Source: Candidatus Latescibacterota bacterium
GTDB lineage: Bacteria; JAAXHH01; JACQVL01
Length of the DNA stretch: 29,907 nucleotides
Reading direction: 5' to 3'
NCBI GenBank assembly: GCA_016209865.1
Contig: JACQVL010000038.1
Coordinates: 1-29,907 of the forward strand
Numbering within the stretch: the stretch's first letter is position 1; each line of letters begins with the position of its first letter. Shown here piece by piece: positions 18,771 to 25,073 of this stretch. A program made the translations under genes and the position numbers. The notes under the pieces are model-generated. The model worked only from the letters and a program-made list of their open reading frames with translations, searched no databases and was not told the DNA's origin.

Positions 18771-20912
18771 TCATCCCACCTCAATCAGTCCTACACCGTC
18801 CATATACCGCCGCTTCAACACCTCCCGGACGGCCCGGTGTTCGGGACGGGCAAGCTGGCCGTCACGCTCGACGACAGCGAACGCTTCCCGGCGGGCGGTG
18901 AGCAAGAGGGCATGATCTCGGATGATGTCCGCGATCCGCAGGCCGGGAAGGCCGTGCTGCCGCGTGCCTAAGAACTCGCCGGGGCCGCGGAGTTTCAAGT
19001 CCTCGTCCGCGATCCTGAACCCGTCCTGCGTCTCCGCCATCACTTCCAGCCGCCGGAGAGTGTCGTCCGGGATGGGCTGGCCGGGGTCGACCCCATTGAT
19101 CAGGATGCAGAACGACTGATGCTCCCCGCGGCCGACCCGCCCGCGAAGCTGGTGGAGTTGCGCCAGGCCGAACCGCTCCGCCTGCTCGATCACCATCACC
19201 GTCGCGTTGGGGACGTCGATCCCGACTTCGATCACCGTCGTGCTGACCAGAATATCGAATGCCCCGGCCTTGAAACGGTGCATGATGGCGTCTTTTTCTT
19301 CGGCCTTCATCCGGCCGTGGAGGAGGGCGACCCGCCGGTCGGGGAAGACCTCCTGCTGGAGATGGTCGGCCATGGCGATGGCGGCTTTGAGGTCGACTTT
19401 CTCCGACTCCTCGACGAGGGGGCAGACGACGTACGCCTGGCGGCCGTGTTCGACCTGGGACCGGACGAAGCCGTACACCTCTGTCCGCGTCGCGTCCGAC
19501 ACCCACCGCGTCGTGATCGGCTTGCGGCCGGGCGGCAGGGCGTCGAGCACGGACACGTCCAAGTCGCCGTACACCGTCAACGCGAGCGTGCGTGGGATGG
19601 GAGTGGCGGTCATGACGAGCACGTCCGGCATCCCTCCCTTCGCCCGGAGCGCCGCTCGCTGGACGACGCCGAACCGGTGCTGTTCGTCGATGATGACCAG
19701 GCCGAGCTTAGGGAACGTCACCCCTTCCTGGATGAGGGCGTGCGTCCCGATGACGACCTGAGCCGCGCCGGTCGCCACCTCGTCCCGGCGCGTCGCGCGT
19801 TCTTTTGCTGGCAGGCCGCCGACTAAGAAGGTGACGGTGACGCCCAGTCCGTCGAGCAGGTCGCGGATGACAAAGGAATGCTGCTCCGCTAAGATTTCTG
19901 TCGGGGCCATCAGCGCCGCCTGGTAGCCGCTCTCGACGGCGAGCAGCATGGCGAGGACGGCGACGACCGTCTTCCCCGAGCCGACGTCCCCCTGGAGCAG
20001 TCGGTTCATCGGCTGCGGCCGGCACATGTCCGCGTGGATCTCCCGGATGACCCGCTTCTGCGCGGGCGTCAGGTCGAACGGCAGGCGGTCGACCAACTGG
20101 CGCGCGAGCGGACTTTTCGACTGGAACGCAATGCCCTGCTGGCCGGTCGTCACCGCCTGCTTGCGCAGGGCGAGGATCATCTCCAGGTAGAACAGCTCAT
20201 CGAACGCCAATCGCGCCCGCGCGCGTTCTGCCTCCTCCGGCGTCTCCGGAAAGTGGGCGTGGGACAGCGCCTCCTCTAAGGAAGGCAGCCGGCACGCCGC
20301 CAGGATGGCCTCGGGCAGGGTCTCCGGGATCGTTCCGGCCAGGCTGTCTAACAACGGCTTGATCACCCGCCGGAACCCCCGGCTGTCCAGGCCGACCTCC
20401 CGCAGGTCGGCGGACGACGGGTAGACGGGGATGACCCGGCCGGTGTGGAGCAGGTCGTCCCCGTCCCCGGTCAGGATGTCGTACTCCGGGCTGATAATCT
20501 GTTTCCCGTTGAAAAACGAGACCTTGCCGGAAACGATCAGCTCATCGCCGGGCGCGAACGTCTTTCGCAGGCCGCGCACCCATCGGTCCCCGAACCAGGT
20601 GCACCGGAGGAAGCCGGTCTCGTCCCCCACGGTCAGCTCAAACCGTCCCGGCTTCCCGTACCGCACCGACGTCCGGCGGACGGTCGCCAGGACGGTGGCG
20701 GTCGTGTCCGGGACGAGGCGGCTGATGGGCATCAACTGGCGCCGGTCGAGGTACTGGCGGGGGATGTGGTAGAGCAAATCCTCGACGGTGTGGACGCCCG
20801 CCTGCTGGAGCGCGGCCGCCCGTTTCTCCCCGATCCCCCTCACCGCCGAGACGGGCGCGGAGAGGGAGACTGACGGCGCTGTGATGGATGCGCGGAGCGC
20901 GGGGTGAGGCAT
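18771..20912 (-). CDS. recG: ATP-dependent DNA helicase RecG
   Basis: A 713-residue RecG, the superfamily 2 helicase that remodels stalled replication forks and Holliday junctions. The N-terminal wedge/OB domain covers about 20-155. Helicase motifs include LTPAQKRVIREI, Walker A GDVGSGKT (308-315), TEILAEQH, DEQH (409-412), MTATPIPRTLAL, TTVIEVGIDVPNA and QLRGRVGRG. The C-terminal LRGPGEFLGTRQHGLPGLR is the RecG-specific TRG region. Length is typical. ATG at 20912 has no obvious Shine-Dalgarno. nfeD follows only 4 nt after its stop, so recG-nfeD-slipin are probably one transcript. Confidence 0.96.
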   Translation of the reverse strand: MPHPALRASITAPSVSLSAPVSAVRGIGEKRAAALQQAGVHTVEDLLYHIPRQYLDRRQLMPISRLVPDTTATVLATVRRTSVRYGKPGRFELTVGDETGFLRCTWFGDRWVRGLRKTFAPGDELIVSGKVSFFNGKQIISPEYDILTGDGDDLLHTGRVIPVYPSSADLREVGLDSRGFRRVIKPLLDSLAGTIPETLPEAILAACRLPSLEEALSHAHFPETPEEAERARARLAFDELFYLEMILALRKQAVTTGQQGIAFQSKSPLARQLVDRLPFDLTPAQKRVIREIHADMCRPQPMNRLLQGDVGSGKTVVAVLAMLLAVESGYQAALMAPTEILAEQHSFVIRDLLDGLGVTVTFLVGGLPAKERATRRDEVATGAAQVVIGTHALIQEGVTFPKLGLVIIDEQHRFGVVQRAALRAKGGMPDVLVMTATPIPRTLALTVYGDLDVSVLDALPPGRKPITTRWVSDATRTEVYGFVRSQVEHGRQAYVVCPLVEESEKVDLKAAIAMADHLQQEVFPDRRVALLHGRMKAEEKDAIMHRFKAGAFDILVSTTVIEVGIDVPNATVMVIEQAERFGLAQLHQLRGRVGRGEHQSFCILINGVDPGQPIPDDTLRRLEVMAETQDGFRIADEDLKLRGPGEFLGTRQHGLPGLRIADIIRDHALLLTARREAFAVVERDGQLARPEHRAVREVLKRRYMDGVGLIEVG

Positions 20913-20964
20913 GGTGATGGCTCACAGGATACCGGGTTTTCAGATCCCACTGATGAGAATCGTT

Positions 20965-20993
20965 GTAGGGGCGAATCTTGTATTCGCCCCTAC
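20965..20993. repeat. GTAGGGGCGAAT hairpin upstream of recG
   Basis: A perfect 12-bp stem, GTAGGGGCGAAT (20965-20976) with ATTCGCCCCTAC (20982-20993), and a CTTGT loop. The element at 12267-12290 is an inverted near-copy with the same loop. The 20913-21035 gap contains no gene. Confidence 0.85.
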
Positions 20994-21035
20994 TGTACAT
21001 TTAAGATATGACCTCACAACATGAAATTCAATGGT

Positions 21036-21857
21036 TTATTTCACTCCTCGTTCTCTTCGTAGCTCCCCGTACAGCGTGTGCAGACGGGCGGCATCCGTCC
21101 GTCCGTCGAACGCGACGAACCGGACGCTCAGGACAGAGCGCTCTCCCTGCGCCAGATGGATGTCACGATGGCGGGAGGGGTTGTACAGCGTAATCCCGTA
21201 ATCGCGGGTGAACCAGGGACACCGTTCGCCGTCCGGGTAGGGCATGATGGCGATGCCCGCTTCCCGTCCGCTGATCGTACCGCTGACCGCGATCCAGTCC
21301 GCGTCCCGGTCGAACGTCTGCGCCTCCCCGACGCCGCCCGCGCTGCTCTCGATCCGCCCGCCCAGCACGCTCTCCAACTCCGGGTTGTACCGCATCCCGA
21401 TCCCCGCCTCTTTCGTCTGGCCGAAGTGAATCGGTCCGAACGCCGCAATCCGGGTCGAAACGATGTCGACCAGCGTCTCTGTCGGGGTCGGCCGGAACGT
21501 GATCGTCCGTTCCTCCTGCATGACCTGTTCCCCGTTCGCTCCGGTCCACACGTTCGTCTGGCGCATGATCACACGGTCTCCCTCCACGGCCTTCGTCAAC
21601 CCTTCAGGAACCTGGCGTGTGGAGGGATGGTGGGGATGTCCGGCCGCCCAGAAGTTATGGCCGTTGATGAGGTCCTGTCCGACCATCAGTCCCTGGTGAT
21701 GCACGTGGTCAGGCGGGTATTCCTGGATGACGCAGACCCCGCCCGGCGAGTAGAGCGGCCAGACATGCGACCGGTGGTATCCGACGGTGTACGCGCCCCG
21801 TGCCTGCTCGTTGAAGTAGACCCAGTGACGGCTTGCCGACTCTTTGAGGGTGATCAC
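21036..21857 (-). CDS. DUF6807 (PmoA-like) family protein
   Basis: A 273-residue protein of the family named DUF6807 or, misleadingly, methane-oxygenase PmoA. Signature pieces are YSPGGVCVIQEYPPDHVHHQ, GLMVGQDLINGHNFW and, toward the C-terminus, GREAGIAIMPYPDGERCPWF. It has no membrane segment, so it is not a particulate methane monooxygenase subunit. Members often occur near sugar oxidoreductase genes; a role in carbohydrate metabolism is plausible but unproven. The start is GTG at 21857, with AGGAGG 8 nt upstream. A longer frame to 21905 begins with TTG and lacks family similarity. Gfo/Idh/MocA genes lie at 12.3 and 23.7 kb. Confidence 0.82.
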   Translation of the reverse strand: MITLKESASRHWVYFNEQARGAYTVGYHRSHVWPLYSPGGVCVIQEYPPDHVHHQGLMVGQDLINGHNFWAAGHPHHPSTRQVPEGLTKAVEGDRVIMRQTNVWTGANGEQVMQEERTITFRPTPTETLVDIVSTRIAAFGPIHFGQTKEAGIGMRYNPELESVLGGRIESSAGGVGEAQTFDRDADWIAVSGTISGREAGIAIMPYPDGERCPWFTRDYGITLYNPSRHRDIHLAQGERSVLSVRFVAFDGRTDAARLHTLYGELRRERGVK

Positions 21858-21947
21858 GATGAGGGCCTCCTGGAGGGAAGTAGACGGACGACAGCACGGG
21901 CGCAAGAGGTGGAGAGTGCGGCTTTGTTAAATGGCTTGTGATCTACC

Positions 21948-21975
21948 GCTATAGTCGGTATTTTCCTGTACTCAA
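21948..21975 (-). promoter_or_regulatory. Possible promoter of the DUF6807 gene
   Basis: On the minus strand TTGAGT (21970-21975), 16 bp, then TATAGC (21948-21953). This is a fair but not strong sigma-70 match, and it places transcription about 85 nt before the GTG start. The 21858-22051 gap otherwise shows nothing recognisable. Confidence 0.35.
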
Positions 21976-22051
21976 GAGGGATACCGATGGGCATCCATGC
22001 CAGTCTTACCCCGTTGGCGGCGATCCGTCTGGGACGACGTTGTACGCCGAA

Positions 22052-22519
22052 TTAGGCACGACCCGTGGAGGACGCTTTCTTCAAGAGCGCAATCTGACCG
22101 AGATGATACAGGCTATGCTGGATGAGCCCATGAAGTTGGATGTACACCATCGGGGGCTCCCCCGGCATCAACTCCGCCAGACGCGCCTCGCTGAGCGTGC
22201 GGATGACCGCCGCCAATCGGTCATGACTCTGTTCGGCCGCGGCGCGTGTGGCGTCCCACGCGGTCTGATCAGTCTCTCGGACCTCCGGCCAGGATTCGTC
22301 CTCCTCCCAGCGACCTCCGGCCAGACGCTTGGCGACAATGTCGGCCCAGGCGGTGAGGTGCAGCACCAGGTCCCAGATACTATGAGCGTTGGGGATGGGC
22401 TTGGCGAGAGCTTGGGCCGCCGTGATATCCGTCAGGATGTCATGAAGGCCGGGGCCGTGCCAGGCTTCCCCCCAGACCGCGCGGGTGAGCAGATCGGCGA
22501 TACGCTGTGCCTCGGTCAT
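22052..22519 (-). CDS. DinB-like / DUF664 metal-binding four-helix protein
   Basis: A 155-residue helical protein of the DinB/YfiT superfamily, which includes metal-dependent thiol transferases and many stress proteins of unknown function. The start MTEAQRIADLLTRAVWGEAW, the helix DLVLHLTAWADIVAKRLAG and the C-terminal LHGLIQHSLYHLGQI give the typical dispersed histidine triad. ATG at 22519 has GGAG 6 nt upstream; a longer frame to 22714 is not supported. It is the last of three small genes (GNAT, DUF3303, DinB) on the same strand, about 100 nt after DUF3303. Substrate unknown. Confidence 0.85.
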   Translation of the reverse strand: MTEAQRIADLLTRAVWGEAWHGPGLHDILTDITAAQALAKPIPNAHSIWDLVLHLTAWADIVAKRLAGGRWEEDESWPEVRETDQTAWDATRAAAEQSHDRLAAVIRTLSEARLAELMPGEPPMVYIQLHGLIQHSLYHLGQIALLKKASSTGRA

Positions 22520-22620
22520 GAGCGACTCCGTGGTGGAAGGGGTGACGGGTTGATGGAGCCAAACGGTGGAATCTCCCTGCGTGTGGCCCGTGACGGTGGG
22601 GCGCGGGTTGAACGAGGGGA

Positions 22621-22893
22621 TCACACCAGCGGGGTCAGCGCTGCGACCGCCTCCTGTGACGGGACGACAGGGATGATCTCGAAGTCGATCAGATCGTGCC
22701 ACCGGGCGACCCACGGCTGGAAGCAGCGCGGATCATCACATTCCATCAGTTGAAAGCACCGATCGAGGTTCGCCTCGATCCAACTGTCGACATACTTCAA
22801 CCCGTCTGGCATCATGCGCCCGTGCTCCTGAAATCGCCGGTACACGGCCACCGCGTCACGGTTCTTGAATCGCTCAATGACCATGAACAGCAT
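22621..22893 (-). CDS. DUF3303 family small protein
   Basis: A 90-residue protein with the clear DUF3303 pattern: MLFMVIERFKNRDAVAVYRR, GRMMPDGLKYVDSWIEANLD, RCFQLMECDDPRCFQPWVAR and FEIIPVVPS. It probably adopts a dimeric alpha/beta-barrel (ferredoxin-like) fold; no biochemical role is established for the family. ATG at 22893 follows AAGGAG with 5-nt spacing, which settles the start against a longer in-frame extension to 23007 that overlaps the GNAT gene. It starts 35 nt after the GNAT stop. Confidence 0.88.
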   Translation of the reverse strand: MLFMVIERFKNRDAVAVYRRFQEHGRMMPDGLKYVDSWIEANLDRCFQLMECDDPRCFQPWVARWHDLIDFEIIPVVPSQEAVAALTPLV

Positions 22894-22928
22894 CTCATCT
22901 CCTTCCTCTTTCGCGCCATGGTAGACGA

Positions 22929-23627
22929 TCACGTCAGATGAAAATCGACCCCATACGCGACTAAGCCCAGCTTCTTGGCCACCGCTTGGGACGCGCGATT
23001 CTCCCACGATGTACTATACAGGGGGAGACAGCCCATTTCCCGCACCACCACGGCCCACCCAGCCACGACCTGCGTGGCGTACCCTCTGCCCCGGAACGCG
23101 ACCAGCGTCTCGACGCCGGCTTCGTGCGCCTGGGCTGTGATGCGCACACTATAGCAGAGCGAAATGGCTCGGCCATCCTGGACGACCGCCAAACAGGGCT
23201 GCCTGACGTCCAATTCCGGGATCAGGTCCGCAAACCCTGCTCGTAAGACCTCGGCGTTCTCACGGGTAATCCGCACCACCTGGGGGGACTGTGGAAGTTC
23301 GTCGGGGAACTGATAGGCCGGCCCCAGCCACAGCCGCTGGATGGCTGCCTGAGCCTGCAGGAGCTGCCGATACGCCTCGATATACTGCGGCGGCGCGTGG
23401 AGCTCGGTCGGCAGCGGTTCGTCGGTACACCACGCCTCCAGTTGCTGGATGAGAGCGGCGGGAACATCCGCCCGAAATCGCCACAGGTTCCCCTCGGACG
23501 TCCGTCCCAAGAAGAACCGGGGGGCTGGAGCCCCGTCGGGTTCGTTGATCGCGTGCAGGTGCTGGTGGGCATCATGGGTAAACAGGGCCTCGACATGGAT
23601 GTTCATCAACGTCCAGTCAGAGAGCAT
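22929..23627 (-). CDS. GNAT family N-acetyltransferase
   Basis: A 232-residue protein with a GNAT acyltransferase domain in its second half. CLAVVQDGRAISLCYSVR is strand beta4, AHEAGVETLVAFRGRGYATQVVAGWA is motif A with the acetyl-CoA pyrophosphate loop (FRGRGYAT), and PLYSTSWENRASQAVAKKLGL is motif B. The first 110 residues (LTMTxx-free, rich in Pro, Trp and Leu) are a separate domain seen in a subgroup of larger GNATs. ATG at 23627 has GGAGG 5 nt upstream. It heads the GNAT-DUF3303-DinB set. Acceptor substrate cannot be predicted. Confidence 0.85.
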   Translation of the reverse strand: MLSDWTLMNIHVEALFTHDAHQHLHAINEPDGAPAPRFFLGRTSEGNLWRFRADVPAALIQQLEAWCTDEPLPTELHAPPQYIEAYRQLLQAQAAIQRLWLGPAYQFPDELPQSPQVVRITRENAEVLRAGFADLIPELDVRQPCLAVVQDGRAISLCYSVRITAQAHEAGVETLVAFRGRGYATQVVAGWAVVVREMGCLPLYSTSWENRASQAVAKKLGLVAYGVDFHLT

Positions 23628-23685
23628 GGTTGCCTCCGGCCGTGGCAGGTTATCTCCTGAACAAAATGATAGGCAGCTCGACTCG

Positions 23686-24777
23686 TCACTGCTGTTTCGG
23701 CGGCCAGGTCGGGACGGGCTTGACCTCCGGGGCCGACGCCTGTTCCGGGAACGGCGCGCGGATGTCGTACCGGCCCGGGATCGTCACGGGAAGTGTGCCG
23801 TCTTCGACGAGCAGGTCGAGCGGGTTGGCCTTCGTCGCCAGCGGGAACTGGACGACATCCCGGATGCGGAGGGATTCGTAGATGGCCATCATGATCTCCA
23901 TCGCCACCCGCGCCTGCCGGCCGCTGCTTCGGTGCTCCTCGACCGTCCCGTCGAGCCAGTCGATGAACTCCTGGAATTCGTTCGTCCCGACCGCCGGGGG
24001 GACGATCGTCTGCCATCCCGCCTCCTTGTCGTTCAAGAGCAGCAGCGTCCGCTCAGGCCCGCGCTTCAATACGCCATCGCTCCCGTACACGACATCCCCG
24101 CGCAGTCCTGGCTTGGGCAGGTCACTCTCGTAGACCCCGCGGATGCCGCCCTCGAAGCAGATGAGTCCCATACACCGGTCTTCGCACCGGACGCGCCGCT
24201 CCCACCGGTCGGTCTGACGGGTGACCTGGCCGATGACCCAGAGGGGCATCGGGTCGCTCAGGAGATACCGCATCTCGTCGATCTCATGCGTCCCACGGTT
24301 GAGCAGTCCCTCTCCGTCGCGGCGGAGCATCGCGGCCGGCTGGCCGATCGCTCCGGCAGCGATCAACCGGCGGGCTTCGACGTTCTGCGCGTCGAACCGG
24401 CGCTGGTGGCCGATGGCCAGCTTCACGCCGTGGCGCTCGCACGCCTCCAGCATCGCCTCCGCCTCGCCGAGGCTGGCGGACATCGGTTTTTCGCCGAAGA
24501 TGCCTGTGATTCCCGCGTTCGCAGCGGTGATCGTAATCTCCGCGCGGACGCTCTGCCAGGTCGTGATGCTGACGATGTCCAGTCGCTCGGCCTCGAACAT
24601 CGTGCGGTAATCTGTGTACGGAACAGCCCCGTATTCCGTTGCCAGTCGTTCAGCAGCAGTCTGGTTCACGTCCATCACCGCAACCACCCGCGTCCGCGGT
24701 TTGGCCGCCCACTCTCTCGCATGGGCACCGCCCATGCCGCCACACCCGACGATTCCAACACGATAGAGATCAGACAT
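23686..24777 (-). CDS. Gfo/Idh/MocA family NAD(P)-dependent oxidoreductase
   Basis: A second, distinct oxidoreductase of this family (363 residues). It opens with YRVGIVGCGGMGGAHAREWA (GxGxxG nucleotide fold) and has the EKP motif in IFGEKPMSASLGEAEAM near residue 95. GEGLLNRGTHEIDEMRYLL corresponds to the substrate-site Asp/His region. The tail is extended and proline-rich (PEQASAPEVKPVPTWPPKQQ). Similarity to the first family member (12346-13380) is limited to fold motifs, so this is not a recent duplicate. A strong promoter lies about 130 nt upstream (24909-24937). Its TGA stop falls inside the 11-mer CAGTGACGAGT, also found at the hemH end. Substrate is unknown; a sugar or polyol is likely. 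Confidence 0.88.
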   Translation of the reverse strand: MSDLYRVGIVGCGGMGGAHAREWAAKPRTRVVAVMDVNQTAAERLATEYGAVPYTDYRTMFEAERLDIVSITTWQSVRAEITITAANAGITGIFGEKPMSASLGEAEAMLEACERHGVKLAIGHQRRFDAQNVEARRLIAAGAIGQPAAMLRRDGEGLLNRGTHEIDEMRYLLSDPMPLWVIGQVTRQTDRWERRVRCEDRCMGLICFEGGIRGVYESDLPKPGLRGDVVYGSDGVLKRGPERTLLLLNDKEAGWQTIVPPAVGTNEFQEFIDWLDGTVEEHRSSGRQARVAMEIMMAIYESLRIRDVVQFPLATKANPLDLLVEDGTLPVTIPGRYDIRAPFPEQASAPEVKPVPTWPPKQQ

Positions 24778-24797
24778 GAAGAAAACTCCTTGATGAT

Positions 24798-24852
24798 CGC
24801 CCGCCGCTCAAGCGAGCGGGCTGACGGTACGAAGCCCCGTGAACGGGACTGG
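24798..24852. repeat. Composite stem-loop repeat, inverted partial copy
   Basis: The reverse complement reads CCAGTCCCGTTCACGGGGCT followed by TCGTACCGTCAGC and a GC-rich hairpin ending GGCGGGCG. It matches the first 50 or so bp of 16464-16548. It lies 20-75 bp upstream of the second oxidoreductase gene, inside its leader. Confidence 0.8.
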
Positions 24853-24908
24853 AGGGAGCCCCTGGACCCCTTGCTTCCGCGCTGTCATTCTCGCGTAAGC
24901 GGATATCC

Positions 24909-24937
24909 AATGTAGAGAATCCTCACCAGCCTGTCAA
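24909..24937 (-). promoter_or_regulatory. Promoter of the second oxidoreductase gene
   Basis: On the minus strand TTGACA (24932-24937), 17 bp, TACATT (24909-24914). The perfect -35 and ideal spacing make this a strong candidate. The transcript leader of about 125 nt includes the stem-loop repeat at 24798-24852. It diverges from the heme promoter 24 bp away. Confidence 0.75.
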
Positions 24938-24960
24938 TAGGAAGTCTCCCTCTATTTAGA

Positions 24961-24987
24961 TTGACAAGTCAGGTCTGATCGTCTAAT
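24961..24987 (+). promoter_or_regulatory. Promoter of the heme operon
   Basis: TTGACA (24961-24966) is followed by TCTAAT (24982-24987) at 15-bp spacing, or a poorer TAATTT at 17 bp. The -35 is perfect and the -10 compromise suggests moderate strength. Transcription would start near 24995, giving a leader of about 80 nt that contains the ATTCATC heptamer array. The 24778-25073 divergent gap holds the two promoters and repeats but no gene. Confidence 0.55.
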
Positions 24988-25021
24988 TTTTGCAATGGAC
25001 GTTGAACGAGGCACCATACCC

Positions 25022-25049
25022 ATTCATCATTCTGCATTCTTCATTCATC
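25022..25049. repeat. ATTCATC heptamer array in the heme operon leader
   Basis: Four tandem 7-bp units: ATTCATC, ATTCTGC, ATTCTTC, ATTCATC. They lie 25 bp upstream of the hemD-hemE start codon. An in-frame upstream TTG (24990) would translate this DNA, but it lacks a ribosome-binding site. Confidence 0.8.
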
Positions 25050-25073
25050 GTTGCCTTGCCACGGAGTCCCGAT

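Noticed and set aside
21036-21857. DUF6807 protein as a particulate methane monooxygenase subunit because of its PmoA label
   Set aside because: It has no membrane helices and none of the PmoA residues; the label is a family-name artefact.
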